Shown here in pieces: positions 7,203-17,154 of a stretch of DNA of 64,000 bases. Below the pieces are notes generated by a model. That model was not told the origin of the DNA. It searched no databases and saw only the letters and a program-made list of their open reading frames with translations. The DNA is from Bacillota bacterium (lineage in GTDB: Bacteria; Bacillota; Clostridia; Lachnospirales; Lachnospiraceae). The translations under genes were made by a program, and so were the position numbers. Each line of letters begins with the position of its first letter. Within the stretch, counting starts at the first letter, position 1. The DNA lies in NCBI GenBank assembly GCA_023436065.1, contig JAEZKU010000011.1, positions 62,001-126,000 of the forward strand. The letters run 5' to 3'.

Positions 7203-9431
7203 TTAACGCTCGTGGAAGGTACGGTTGATTACATCCATTTGCTGTTCTCTGTTCAGCTTAATAAAGTTTACTGCATAGCCCGAGACACGAATGGTCAGCT
7301 GAGGATACTTTTCAGGATGCTCCATAGCATCAAGTAAGGTCTCCCTGTCAAATACATTGACATTGATGTGATGTCCCTTACTGTGGAAATAAGCATCCAA
7401 CATTCCCTTCAGGTTCTCAACACGTTCCGTCTTATTCTTACCAAGTGCTTTTGGAATAATGGAAAAGGTATAGCTAATTCCGTCCTCTGCATGCTTATAC
7501 GGTAGCTTTGCAACAGATGACATAGAAGCAATCGCACCTTTTTTGTCTCTGCCGTGCATCGGATTGGCACCGGGTGCGAAAGGTTCTCCTGCCTTTCTTC
7601 CGTCCGGGGTACTACCTGTCTTCTTGCCGTACACTACGTTGGAGGTAATTGTCAATACAGAAAGGGTCTGCTTTGCTTCACGGTAGGTCTTCACCTTACG
7701 GAGCTTATTCATGAACTTCTCCACGATATCAATTGCAATCTGATCCACTCTGTCATCATTGTTACCAAATGCCGGATATTCTCCTTCTATCTCATAGTCA
7801 ACCGCAAGACCTGCTTCATTACGGATTACCTTAACCTTGGCATACTTAATTGCAGAAAGGGAGTCCGCTACAACGGAAAGTCCGGCAATACCACAGGCTT
7901 CCGTACGAAGGATGTTGATATCATGAAGTGCCATCTGCAGACTCTCATAATTATATTTATCATGCATGAAATGAATGACGTTCAAGGTATTGATATAAAG
8001 CTCAGAAAGCCAATCCAGTGTCTGATCGAATTTCGTCATCACCTCATCATAGGATAAGTAATCGCCGGTAATCGGAGCAAACATCGGTCCTACCTGATCT
8101 CCATAGATTTCATCCTTACCTCCGTTGATTGCATACAGCAGTGCCTTTGCAAGGTTTGCTCTTGCACCGAAGAACTGCATTTGCTTACCAATTCTCATCG
8201 CAGAAACGCAGCAGGCGATACCATAATCATCTCCCCAGACTTCTCTCATGATGTCGTCACTCTCGTACTGGATAGAGCTGGTATCAATGGAGACCTTAGA
8301 ACAGAAATTCTTAAAGGCATCCGGGAGTGAAGTAGACCATAAAATAGTCAGATTGGGTTCCGGTGCCGGTCCGAGATTATAAAGGGTATGAAGAATTCTA
8401 AAGCTGCTCTTGGTAACCAGTGTTCTGCCATCCATGCCCATACCGCCGATTGATTCCGTAACCCAGGTAGGATCACCGGAGAACAGATCGTTGTAGGAAG
8501 GTGTACGAAGGAAACGAACCATACGAAGCTTCATTACGAACTGATCCATTAACTCCTGAAGCTCTGTCTCGGTAATCAATCCGTGTCTTAAATCTCTTTC
8601 ATAATAGATATCCAGGAAGGTTGATACGCGTCCAAGACTCATTGCTGCTCCATCCTGCTCCTTAATGGCGCCCAGATAAGCAAAATAGGTCCATTGTGTA
8701 GCTTCAAAGGAATTCTTTGCTGGATTACTGATGTCATATCCATAGGAGGCAGCCATCTGCTTCAACTGCTTTAGGGATTTGATCTGCTCGCTGATTTCTT
8801 CACGAAGACTGATATCCGGGGACTGTAAGATCGGGATTTCCAGGAGCTTCTTCTGCTGAAGCCTCTCTTCAATCAAAAAGTCTACACCGTAAAGTGCTAC
8901 CCTGCGGTAGTCACCGATAATTCTTCCTCTGCCGTAAGCATCCGGCAGACCTGTGATGATACCGGTGTGTCTTGCTTTTTTCATAGCATCGGTATATGCA
9001 TCAAACACACCGTCATTGTGTGTCTTTCTATTCTGAGAATAGATCTCCTCTGTCTTCTTATCGAGAGTGTAGCCATAAGCCTCTAAAGCATTCTTAACCA
9101 CACGGATACCACCGTTCGGCATAATTCCGCGCTTTAAAGGTTTGTCTGTCTGGAAACCGACAATCAGCTCATTTTCCTGATCCAGATATCCGGCTCCAAA
9201 GGTCGTAATCGTGGACGGCTTTTCAGTCTCAGCCTCCAGAATGCCCCTTTTACTCTCCTCCTTCATCATTTCCATAACCTTTTTCCAAAGTTTTACCGTC
9301 CTCTGGGTAGGTCCTTCAAGGAAGGAATCATCTCCCTCATAGGGCGTATAATTATGTTGAATAAAGCTTCTGACATTCACATCTGTCGTCCAGCTTCCCG
9401 CCTTAAAATCATACCATTCTTGTCTCATCAT
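7203..9431 (-). CDS. pflB: Formate C-acetyltransferase (pyruvate formate-lyase)
   Basis: About 742 aa, the usual PflB length. It converts pyruvate and CoA to acetyl-CoA and formate in anaerobic mixed-acid fermentation. The paired catalytic cysteines are in GIACCVSAM, and the C-terminal glycyl-radical motif is RVSGYAV (Gly 25 residues from the end). The frame extends to a GTG at 9449. AAGGATGG five nt before the ATG at 9431 supports that start; an ATG at 9428 is also possible. The leader is about 130 nt, and the promoter carries a CRP/FNR-like dyad. Confidence 0.97.
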   Translation of the reverse strand: MMRQEWYDFKAGSWTTDVNVRSFIQHNYTPYEGDDSFLEGPTQRTVKLWKKVMEMMKEESKRGILEAETEKPSTITTFGAGYLDQENELIVGFQTDKPLKRGIMPNGGIRVVKNALEAYGYTLDKKTEEIYSQNRKTHNDGVFDAYTDAMKKARHTGIITGLPDAYGRGRIIGDYRRVALYGVDFLIEERLQQKKLLEIPILQSPDISLREEISEQIKSLKQLKQMAASYGYDISNPAKNSFEATQWTYFAYLGAIKEQDGAAMSLGRVSTFLDIYYERDLRHGLITETELQELMDQFVMKLRMVRFLRTPSYNDLFSGDPTWVTESIGGMGMDGRTLVTKSSFRILHTLYNLGPAPEPNLTILWSTSLPDAFKNFCSKVSIDTSSIQYESDDIMREVWGDDYGIACCVSAMRIGKQMQFFGARANLAKALLYAINGGKDEIYGDQVGPMFAPITGDYLSYDEVMTKFDQTLDWLSELYINTLNVIHFMHDKYNYESLQMALHDINILRTEACGIAGLSVVADSLSAIKYAKVKVIRNEAGLAVDYEIEGEYPAFGNNDDRVDQIAIDIVEKFMNKLRKVKTYREAKQTLSVLTITSNVVYGKKTGSTPDGRKAGEPFAPGANPMHGRDKKGAIASMSSVAKLPYKHAEDGISYTFSIIPKALGKNKTERVENLKGMLDAYFHSKGHHINVNVFDRETLLDAMEHPEKYPQLTIRVSGYAVNFIKLNREQQMDVINRTFHER

Positions 9432-9570
9432 TGTAACCATCCTTTCCACCGTTCTTTACGGCACACAGATCATTTTGCTCTCTTTGGTTTTGTTTTCTTC
9501 CGTTAGTATTATAATTAGATGTTTTCTCAAATTCCACTGGCAATAACTACCTCCCGGAATTTTCAATACA

Positions 9571-9612
9571 TTTATACCACAGGTTTAGATAAAATTCTGT
9601 GATTTAAATCAC
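9571..9612 (-). promoter_or_regulatory. pflB promoter with CRP/FNR-like dyad
   Basis: GTGATTTAAATCAC at 9599-9612 is a perfect 14-bp palindrome of the CRP/FNR half-site type (GTGA...TCAC). On the minus strand it is followed after 22 bp by a TATAAA -10 box (9576-9571) with no good -35. The inferred start near 9564 puts the dyad centre at about -41.5, the class II activator position. The start site is inferred. Confidence 0.6.
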
Positions 9613-9894
9613 GGAAAATGATAATAGATGCTATTATTCATCCACAAATTTTACCAGAGCAAAATTATCTTCGCATCACTTTTGCAGACTTGCACTATAT
9701 AAAGCCTGCTCAGAAAGTATACCATAAAATCAGGTTAATGCAAGATGGTTGTATTCAAAGAAAGAGGCTGCTATACCGTAGTGTTTCTTCAGACTTGATT
9801 TCCTGTCTGTAAGGTTACCCGGGCTAGTCAGCCTCCTGTTCATTCTGTTGGAATATTATACTACTGTTTTATCTATCTTGGCACTTCACTACTG
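9613..9894. other. Gene-free stretch between the pflB promoter and gltD
   Basis: No convincing gene is seen. A plus-strand frame of 64 codons (9618-9812) lacks a ribosome site and family resemblance. The only structure seen is the long hairpin at 9764-9835. Confidence 0.5.
9764..9835 (-). terminator. Probable gltBD terminator
   Basis: GAGGCTG-CTA (9764-9773) pairs with TAGTCAGCCTC (9825-9835), with an inner CAGAC...GTCTG stem. On the minus strand the structure is followed by TTTCTTTG. It lies 60-130 nt after the gltD stop. Confidence 0.5.
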
Positions 9895-11397
9895 CTAGGC
9901 CAGATTAGTATAGCCGATCAGGCTGGCATCCACAGCCTTTGCCGCTTCCCTGCCTTCACGAATTGCCCATACAACAAGGGATTGACCGCGGTTCATATCA
10001 CCTGCCACAAACACCTTATCCACATTCGTACTGTACTGGCCTGCTTCTGTTCTGACATTCGTTCTCTGATCCAATTCTACGCCAAATGCTTCGGCAACAT
10101 AGGACTGTGCCCCTAAAAAGCCTGCTGCAATCAGAACAAGATCAGCCTCGACTGTCGTATCACTGCCGGGCACCTCTGCCATCAGCATACGTTTTGAGGC
10201 TTCATCATATTTGCTTTCCAGACGGACAATCACAGCTTTGCATACATTACCCTGCTCATCTACAAGAAATTCCTTTACTGTTGTCTGATACATTCTGGGA
10301 TCACTGCCGAAGGTATCGATCGCTTCCTCCTGACCGTAATCTGTCTTGCAGACCTTCGGCCACTCCGGCCAGGGATTATTCTCTGCCCTGGTATCGGGAA
10401 GCTTCGGCATCATCTCTAATTGCAGCACGGATACCGCACCCTGGCGAATGGAGGTTCCGACACAATCGTTACCTGTATCACCGCCACCGATCACCATCAC
10501 CTTTTTTCCTTTCGCGGAGATGGTAAATGCATCAATATCCTTCACGCTGGTAGTCCCTGCATCCAGTAAATCCTTTGTGGCTGCTTTTAAATAATCTACC
10601 GCAAAATAGATTCCCTTTGCTTCCCTGCCCGGGACCTTAATGTCTCTCGGATTGGACGCTCCGCAGGCAAGAATGATGCTGTCGAACTCTTTCAGAAGCT
10701 TACCGGGCTTATAGTTAACTCCGACATCCGCTCCTGTGATGAAGGTAACACCTTCCTTTTTCATGATATCCACTCTGCGATCAATAATCTGCTTTTCCAG
10801 CTTCATGTTTGGAATACCGTACATAAGCAGACCACCGATGCGGTCGGAACGTTCAAATACTGTTACCAGGTGCCCTCTCTTATTCAGCTGATCCGCAGCT
10901 GCTAATCCTGCAGGCCCTGAACCGATGACTGCGATCTTCTTGCCGGTACGAATTGATGGAGGGTTGGGCTGTATATATCCTGCCTCATAACCGTATTCCA
11001 CTATCGCATACTCGTTATCTTTGATCGTAACCGGGTCACCGTTTAAGCCGCAGGTACAGGCTGACTCACAAGGAGCCGGACATACTCTGCCGGTAAACTC
11101 GGGGAAATTATTCGTCTTCATCAGACGGGATAAGGCCATCTTCATATTTCCGCGGAACAGCAAATCATTCCATTCCGGAATCAGGTTATTCAGTGGACAA
11201 CCTGAAGCCATTCCACCGATGATCATACCTGACTGGCAGAAGGGTACACCGCATTCCATACAACGTGCGCCCTGGCATTTTCTTTCCTCCAGGGAAAGAG
11301 GCTGATGAAATTCATTAAAATGCTTTAATCTATCTTTCGGCTGTTCAGCACTGGTCTGAACTCTGTCATAATCCATAAATCCTGTTGGCTTTCCCAT
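9895..11397 (-). CDS. gltD: Glutamate synthase small (beta) subunit
   Basis: A 500-aa protein with the N-terminal cysteine-rich FeS region (CQGARCMECGVPFC ... CPAPCESACTC). An FAD Rossmann motif (GSGPAGLAAADQL, ~158-170) and an NAD(P)H motif (VIGGGDTGNDC, ~291-301) follow. It passes electrons from NAD(P)H to the large subunit, which makes glutamate from 2-oxoglutarate and glutamine. It starts 11 nt after gltB ends and is clearly co-transcribed with it. Confidence 0.97.
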   Translation of the reverse strand: MGKPTGFMDYDRVQTSAEQPKDRLKHFNEFHQPLSLEERKCQGARCMECGVPFCQSGMIIGGMASGCPLNNLIPEWNDLLFRGNMKMALSRLMKTNNFPEFTGRVCPAPCESACTCGLNGDPVTIKDNEYAIVEYGYEAGYIQPNPPSIRTGKKIAVIGSGPAGLAAADQLNKRGHLVTVFERSDRIGGLLMYGIPNMKLEKQIIDRRVDIMKKEGVTFITGADVGVNYKPGKLLKEFDSIILACGASNPRDIKVPGREAKGIYFAVDYLKAATKDLLDAGTTSVKDIDAFTISAKGKKVMVIGGGDTGNDCVGTSIRQGAVSVLQLEMMPKLPDTRAENNPWPEWPKVCKTDYGQEEAIDTFGSDPRMYQTTVKEFLVDEQGNVCKAVIVRLESKYDEASKRMLMAEVPGSDTTVEADLVLIAAGFLGAQSYVAEAFGVELDQRTNVRTEAGQYSTNVDKVFVAGDMNRGQSLVVWAIREGREAAKAVDASLIGYTNLA

Positions 11398-11408
11398 AAT
11401 CGTCCTCC

Positions 11409-14400
11409 TTACTTATCTTTCATGTTTGCGAAGAAGGCTTCAATCTGTGCCTGCTCGCTGCTCAATCCCATTTCCTCCATCTGAAGGATTGTCTGCTGCA
11501 TTCTTCTGTAATCATGAGGAATTATTTTCTTAAACTTCGGAAGATAGTCGGCAAAATTCTCCAGGATTTCTTTTCCCTTAGCGGAATTCGTATATTTCAC
11601 ATGCTCCGTGATCATATCCTTTAATTCCAGGACATCATACTTCTCAGTCACAGCTTCAAAGGATACCATTCCTTTATTCAGTTTCTTGTATAAATCATTG
11701 TCTTCATCCAGTACATAAGCGATACCACCGCTCATACCGGCTGCAAAATTCTTTCCGGTCTTGCCGAGTACTGCAACCCTGCCGCCTGTCATATACTCAC
11801 AGCCATGGTCGCCCACACCTTCAACAACAGCTACCGCTCCGGAATTTCTAACGCAGAAACGTTCCCCGGCTACGCCACAGACGAAAGCCTTTCCGCTGGT
11901 TGCTCCATACAGAGCCACGTTACCGATGATGATATTCTCATCCGCTTTAAAACGGCTGGTCTTCGGAGGGAATGCCACCAACTTACCACCGGATAATCCC
12001 TTACCGAAATAGTCATTGCTATCACCTTCCAGCTCAATGGTAAGACCCTTCGGGATAAAGGCTCCGAAACTCTGTCCACCGCTACCCTGTGCTTCGATCA
12101 CAAAGGTATCTTCCTTTAACTCTGTTCCGTGCTTTCTGGTAATATCGGAACCAAGGATGGTACCGAAGGTACGATCTGTGTTAGTTACATTTACCTTAAT
12201 CTTCTGTGCATGCTTCTCAGATAATTTGAACTTCTTTAACAGCAGCTTCTCATCAATCGAATTATCCAGTCCAAAATCAAATATCTGAGTAGGATCATAG
12301 TGATTTGACTCTCCCTTTTCTACAAAAGGATTATTGAGGATAGCATTCAGTTTAACTGTCTTCGCTCTTTCATCCTTTGCCGTTGCCTCTTTCACCACAA
12401 GAAGATCCGTACGTCCTATCATCTCATCCATGGTTCTGAAACCGAGTTTAGCCATGTATTCACGAAGCTCTTCTGCTACAAAGCACATAAAGTTTTCCAC
12501 GTATTCCGGTTTACCGGAGAATCTCTTGCGAAGCTCTGGATTCTGTGTAGCTACACCGACGGGACAGGTATCCAGGTTACATACACGCATCATGACGCAG
12601 CCTAAGGTAATAAGAGGAGCGGTTGCAAAGCCGAATTCCTCTGCACCCAGCAATGCTGCGACAGCCACATCACGTCCGGTCAGTAATTTACCGTCTGTCT
12701 CAAGTACTACCTTGGAACGCAGTCCGTTCATGATCAGGGTCTGATGGGTCTCTGCGAGACCAAGCTCCCAGGGAAGTCCCGCATTGTAGATGGAGGTTCT
12801 CGGAGCAGCACCGGTTCCACCGTCATAGCCGGAGATCAGGATTACTCCCGCACCTGCCTTCGCAACACCTGCTGCGATGGTACCGACTCCTGCCTCGGAT
12901 ACAAGCTTTACGGAAATTCTTGCATTCTTATTCGCATTCTTTAAGTCATAGATTAATTGGGCCAGATCCTCGATAGAATAAATATCGTGGTGAGGCGGCG
13001 GTGAGATTAAGCCTACGCCCGGTGTTGAGTGTCTGGTCTTGGCAATCCATGGATATACCTTCTCTGCCGGAAGCTGTCCGCCTTCTCCGGGCTTTGCGCC
13101 CTGAGCCATTTTAATCTGGATTTCCTTCGCACTCACCAAGTATTCGCTGGTAACGCCAAAACGTCCGGAAGCCACCTGCTTGATGGCGGAGCATTTATTC
13201 AATCCGTCTTCACCGATCTTCAAACGCTCTAAGCTTTCTCCTCCCTCACCGCTGTTGGATTTACCACCCAGACGGTTCATGGCGATTGCCAAAGCCTCAT
13301 GTGCTTCCTGAGAGATGGAACCGTAGGACATCGCACCGGTCTTGAACCGCTTCACGATGGAGTCCACACTCTCTACCTCGTTTATATCAATTCCCTTCTC
13401 AGGGTATTTCATATCCAGTAGACCACGCAGGTTTATCTTCTCCTGCTCTGCTGTCATTTCCTTTGAGTATTCCTTGAACATCTCATAGCTGCCGGTCCTC
13501 GTGGACTGTTGAAGCAGATGGATGGTCTTCGGATTATAAAGGTGCTCCTCTTTATTGCTGCGAAGCTTATGAGAACCGTCACTATCCAGACTTAGATCAA
13601 GATTTAAGCCCAACGGATCAAAGGCCTTGGAATGCAGATCGTCCACCTGGCGCTCCATCTCCTTTAAAGTGATACCGCCGACACGACTTACGGTTCCGGT
13701 AAAATATTTATCGATCACTTCTTTGCTGATACCGATTGCTTCGAATATCTTGGATCCCTGATAGGACTGGATTGTGGAGATACCCATCTTGGAAGCGATC
13801 TTGATGATGCTCTTTAATACCGCATGATTATAATCATCGACAGCTGCATAATAATCCTTATCCAGCATATTGCTGCTGATCAGCTGACGGATGGTCTCCT
13901 GTGCCAGGTAAGGATTTACCGCGCAGGCACCGTAGCCGAGCAGACAGGCAAAATGATGCACATCTCTGGGTTCCGCACTTTCCACGATCATCGCCAGGGC
14001 AGTTCTCTTCTTAGTCCTAACTAAGTGCTGTTGCAGTGCCGATACTGCAAGCAGGGAGGGAATTGCCACATGATTCTCATCCACACCGCGGTCGGATAAG
14101 ATCAGGACATTGGCACCTTCTTTATACGAGCGGTCCGCTTCCAGACAGAGATGATCGATAGCCTTCTCCAGGGAAGTGTTCTTATAATAAATCATCGGAA
14201 GCACTTCTACCTTGAAACCGGGTTTCTTCATATATCTGATCTTTAATAAATCTGTATTAGTTAAGATTGGATTATTGATTTTAAGTACCTTACAGTTCTC
14301 GGCTTTCTCCTCAAGGATATTGCCGTCTTCTCCGATATAAACCGAGGTAGCTGTTACGATTTCCTCACGGATCGCATCAATCGGAGGATTAGTTACCTGC

Positions 14401-15968
14401 GCGAACAGCTGCTTGAAATAGGAGAATAGCGGAGGATTGTTCTTGGACAGTACGGGGAGCGGAGAATCCACGCCCATTGCTGCCACAGCCTCCTGCCCTG
14501 TGGTTGCCATAGGAAGAATGGTCGTCTTAAAATCCTCATAGGTATAACCAAATGCCTTCTGTAATCTTGCAAGCTCCTCTTCGCTGTATTCCACAACCTT
14601 CTTATTAGGAATATGGATATCCTTCAGCTTAATCAGATTGGAATCCAACCATTCACCGTAAGGACGACGTCTCGCATAGCTGTTCTTCAAATCCTCATCA
14701 TCCACGAGGCATCCCTTCACGGTATCCACCAAGAGCATCTTACCGGGACGAAGTCTTTCCTTCCTTACGATCTTCTCTGCAGGGATATCAAGAACTCCTA
14801 CCTCTGAGGAAAGGATCAGATAATCATCCTCAGTAATATAATATCTGGAAGGACGAAGTCCGTTACGGTCAAGTACTGCGCCCATCAAATCTCCGTCAGA
14901 GAACAGGATGGAAGCCGGACCATCCCAGGGCTCCATCATAGTTGCATAGTATTGGTAAAAATCAGCCTTTTCCCTACTGATTGCCGAATGATTGCTCCAA
15001 GGCTCGGGAATGGTGATCATGACAGCCAGAGGAAGCTCCATTCCGCTCATCACTAGGAATTCCAGCGTATTGTCAAGCATGGCCGAATCAGAACCTTCTA
15101 TATTAACTACGGGAAGTACCTTATGAAGCTCTCCCTTTAAATGCTCGGATTCCATGGTCTCTTCTCTTGCAAGCATCTTATCCGCATTACCACGGATGGT
15201 ATTAATCTCACCGTTGTGTACGATCAGGCGGTTCGGATGAGCTCTCTGCCAGCTCGGATTCGTATTGGTAGAGAATCTGGAATGAACAATCGCTATTGCA
15301 CTTTCATATGCCGTATCCTGAAGATCCTCAAAGAATAAGCGAAGCTGCTTCACCAGGAACATCCCTTTATATACGATGGTACGGCTGGATAAGGATACCA
15401 CATAGGTGTTATCATTGCTCTGCTCAAAAATTCTTCTTGCGATAAAAAGCTTACGGTCAAAATCCAGTCCCTTAGCAGTATTTGCCGGTCTCTTAATAAA
15501 GCACTGCAGGATGCTGGGCATGCACTCCACTGCTCTTTCTCCAAGATAGGAGGGCTTGATCGGAACCTCTCTCCAGCCGAGGAACTTCATGCCTTCCTTT
15601 TCAACGATAATCTCGAACATCTTCTTTGCCTGATTGCGGCTGAGTTCATCCTGGGGAAAGAAGAACATTCCCACACCGTAATCGCGTTCTGCTCCCAGCT
15701 CTATCCCTAAAGGCTTGGCAACCTTGGTAAAGAACTTATGGGAAATCTGCAAAAGAATTCCAACACCGTCACCTGTCTCTCCTGTCGCATCCTTACCGGC
15801 ACGATGTTCCAAATTCTCCACGATTTTCAAAGCGTTTTCCACTGTAGAATGGGTCTGCTTTCCCTTCATATGCACAACTGCACCGATACCGCAGTTATCA
15901 TGCTCAAAGCGTGGGTCATATAGTCCCTGGGGAACCTGGTTAATTTCCTCTCTAATGTTCTGCTTCAT
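11409..15968 (-). CDS. gltB: Glutamate synthase large (alpha) subunit
   Basis: A 1519-aa protein with the full GltB layout. The class II glutaminase domain has its nucleophile Cys in DNCGIGAVVH (about residue 26, implying a short propeptide). A central domain follows, then the FMN/2-oxoglutarate-binding synthase domain with GEGGE and KPGEGGQLP motifs. The 3Fe-4S ligands are in CNLDTCPVG, and a C-terminal beta-helix (GXXG-rich) ends the protein. It produces two glutamates per cycle with GltD. A strong promoter 120-145 nt upstream is followed immediately by a terminator, so expression probably depends on read-through control. Confidence 0.97.
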   Translation of the reverse strand: MKQNIREEINQVPQGLYDPRFEHDNCGIGAVVHMKGKQTHSTVENALKIVENLEHRAGKDATGETGDGVGILLQISHKFFTKVAKPLGIELGAERDYGVGMFFFPQDELSRNQAKKMFEIIVEKEGMKFLGWREVPIKPSYLGERAVECMPSILQCFIKRPANTAKGLDFDRKLFIARRIFEQSNDNTYVVSLSSRTIVYKGMFLVKQLRLFFEDLQDTAYESAIAIVHSRFSTNTNPSWQRAHPNRLIVHNGEINTIRGNADKMLAREETMESEHLKGELHKVLPVVNIEGSDSAMLDNTLEFLVMSGMELPLAVMITIPEPWSNHSAISREKADFYQYYATMMEPWDGPASILFSDGDLMGAVLDRNGLRPSRYYITEDDYLILSSEVGVLDIPAEKIVRKERLRPGKMLLVDTVKGCLVDDEDLKNSYARRRPYGEWLDSNLIKLKDIHIPNKKVVEYSEEELARLQKAFGYTYEDFKTTILPMATTGQEAVAAMGVDSPLPVLSKNNPPLFSYFKQLFAQVTNPPIDAIREEIVTATSVYIGEDGNILEEKAENCKVLKINNPILTNTDLLKIRYMKKPGFKVEVLPMIYYKNTSLEKAIDHLCLEADRSYKEGANVLILSDRGVDENHVAIPSLLAVSALQQHLVRTKKRTALAMIVESAEPRDVHHFACLLGYGACAVNPYLAQETIRQLISSNMLDKDYYAAVDDYNHAVLKSIIKIASKMGISTIQSYQGSKIFEAIGISKEVIDKYFTGTVSRVGGITLKEMERQVDDLHSKAFDPLGLNLDLSLDSDGSHKLRSNKEEHLYNPKTIHLLQQSTRTGSYEMFKEYSKEMTAEQEKINLRGLLDMKYPEKGIDINEVESVDSIVKRFKTGAMSYGSISQEAHEALAIAMNRLGGKSNSGEGGESLERLKIGEDGLNKCSAIKQVASGRFGVTSEYLVSAKEIQIKMAQGAKPGEGGQLPAEKVYPWIAKTRHSTPGVGLISPPPHHDIYSIEDLAQLIYDLKNANKNARISVKLVSEAGVGTIAAGVAKAGAGVILISGYDGGTGAAPRTSIYNAGLPWELGLAETHQTLIMNGLRSKVVLETDGKLLTGRDVAVAALLGAEEFGFATAPLITLGCVMMRVCNLDTCPVGVATQNPELRKRFSGKPEYVENFMCFVAEELREYMAKLGFRTMDEMIGRTDLLVVKEATAKDERAKTVKLNAILNNPFVEKGESNHYDPTQIFDFGLDNSIDEKLLLKKFKLSEKHAQKIKVNVTNTDRTFGTILGSDITRKHGTELKEDTFVIEAQGSGGQSFGAFIPKGLTIELEGDSNDYFGKGLSGGKLVAFPPKTSRFKADENIIIGNVALYGATSGKAFVCGVAGERFCVRNSGAVAVVEGVGDHGCEYMTGGRVAVLGKTGKNFAAGMSGGIAYVLDEDNDLYKKLNKGMVSFEAVTEKYDVLELKDMITEHVKYTNSAKGKEILENFADYLPKFKKIIPHDYRRMQQTILQMEEMGLSSEQAQIEAFFANMKDK

Positions 15969-16017
15969 ACCTGATCCTCTTCCTTTTTTATGATATTTAA
16001 TATTTGCTGAATTCAGA

Positions 16018-16067
16018 CGAAAAAAATAGCGTTCTTAGACTTCTCCATTGATAAAGTCTAAAAACGC
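16018..16067 (-). terminator. Leader terminator (attenuator) of gltBD
   Basis: On the minus strand GCGTTTTTAGACTT pairs with AAGTCTAAGAACGC (one mismatch) and is followed by TATTTTTTT. It starts about 12 nt after the inferred transcription start and ends about 50 nt before the gltB ATG. A competing small hairpin (AAAACG-AAGG-CGTTTT) would use the 5' arm. The apical loop contains AAUGGA, which fits the A-x-x-G-x-x loop described for ANTAR targets. Confidence 0.7.
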
Positions 16068-16085
16068 CTTCGTTTTATTGCGTTG

Positions 16086-16114
16086 ATTATAATACATAAC
16101 TATTCACATTGCAA
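16086..16114 (-). promoter_or_regulatory. Sigma-A promoter of gltBD
   Basis: TTGCAA (16114-16109) and a perfect TATAAT (16091-16086) are separated by 17 bp on the minus strand. Transcription should begin near 16079, directly before the leader terminator. Confidence 0.75.
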
Positions 16115-16258
16115 GTATATTTACAAAGAAAAATGCTTTTTTGATTAATTATTTAAATATTTAAGAGATAAAACCTTACTTAATAAGGTATCCACCTTTG
16201 TATACTTAATAATTTTAATCATATCCATACTCAAACTCGACCTCTAAATCAGGTTCTG

Positions 16259-17014
16259 CTACTTGTACAATGCGCTAAATTGTGCTTCGCTCATACTATG
16301 ACCGACAAGCTTTCTTAAAGCATCCTCTGCATTTTTGTTATAATGCAATCCTTTGACCTCCTTATTCCATCGCTCCGCACTGCAGTAAAGGTAGGAATAC
16401 CAATTGGGATTAATCCTCTTTCCCGCATAAGCCGTGATATACAGATTCTCCAGAAGGAAATCAAAGGCCTTGTCATAAGTCTTCTTATCCATCTCTAAGC
16501 TATGCTTCAGCTCATCCTTATCCACATAATCATATTTCTTCAGCTCATGATAGATCGCAGCCGCCTCGGGGTACAGCTCTTTTTGAGTCTTACATCTTGC
16601 CAGCAGCTGATATGCTCTGACAGAAAGATAGGTTGATCTCTTTTTATATGCTTTGCAGAAGAACACCTGATGCAGCTCTATCAGTCCGATGATATTCTCC
16701 ATACGGTAGCCAAGGCTACACAGGGAAGGCAGCTCATCATTTGCATTGCACAGCAGGATACCGTGGCTCTCCAGATACTCCTTTAGCTCCTCCTGTCTGG
16801 CAGTACTGTATGGATGGAACATCTCAGTCTTTACAACTCTGGAGCGAAGTATGCTGCCGCACTCCTTACACAGAATATGTTCTATGTTCGAACATTCCCG
16901 TGTTGAGGAATATGCATAAATATCCGCGAAGACTTGTCCATTTCCTAATTGGTAACCGACTCCGATATCCGTACTATGACAATAAGGGCATTGATCAATA
17001 TGTAACTCCCGCAT
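16259..17014 (-). CDS. Uncharacterised protein with N-terminal zinc-ribbon cysteines
   Basis: About 251 aa, with no family recognised. The N-terminus has CPYC (residues ~9-12) and CKEC (~50-53), a likely zinc ribbon. The rest looks helical, with a TPR-like middle (QLLARCKTQKELYPEAAAIYHEL) and a C-terminal segment rich in Trp, Tyr and Lys. There is no signal peptide or membrane segment. The ATG at 17014 has GAGGTG six nt before it and is preferred over the upstream in-frame ATG at 17026. It stands alone between the gltBD promoter and a cloverleaf repeat. DNA or RNA binding is possible but unsupported. Confidence 0.7.
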   Translation of the reverse strand: MRELHIDQCPYCHSTDIGVGYQLGNGQVFADIYAYSSTRECSNIEHILCKECGSILRSRVVKTEMFHPYSTARQEELKEYLESHGILLCNANDELPSLCSLGYRMENIIGLIELHQVFFCKAYKKRSTYLSVRAYQLLARCKTQKELYPEAAAIYHELKKYDYVDKDELKHSLEMDKKTYDKAFDFLLENLYITAYAGKRINPNWYSYLYCSAERWNKEVKGLHYNKNAEDALRKLVGHSMSEAQFSALYK

Positions 17015-17045
17015 AATACACCTCATGCTTTCTTAATTAGGACAA

Positions 17046-17154
17046 AGTGTCAAAAGGTGCTTCGCACATTTCCGGCTACAACAGATTGCTCTACAAGCTT
17101 GCTTGTAACGGCAATCTGCTGTAGTTGGAAAGCACCGTAGGTGGTTTTGTCACT
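17046..17154 (-). repeat. Dispersed cloverleaf repeat (copy B)
   Basis: The closing arms are AGTGTCAAAA (17046-17055) and TTTTGTCACT (17145-17154), 9 of 10 paired. Inside are a small hairpin GTGC-ttc-GCAC, a long stem (CAGATTGC/GCAATCTG, with TTTCC/GGAAA at its base) whose apex is ACAAGC-TT-GCTTGT, and a second small hairpin CACC-gta-GGTG. It is in reverse orientation relative to copies C and D and lies between two divergent genes. Confidence 0.8.

Noticed and set aside
7554..8057. 167-codon plus-strand frame inside pflB
   Set aside because: It is antisense to a complete pflB with catalytic motifs, and the translation resembles no family.
9618..9812. 64-codon frame between the pflB promoter and gltD
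   Set aside because: It has no ribosome site or recognisable protein, and its end overlaps the gltD terminator hairpin.
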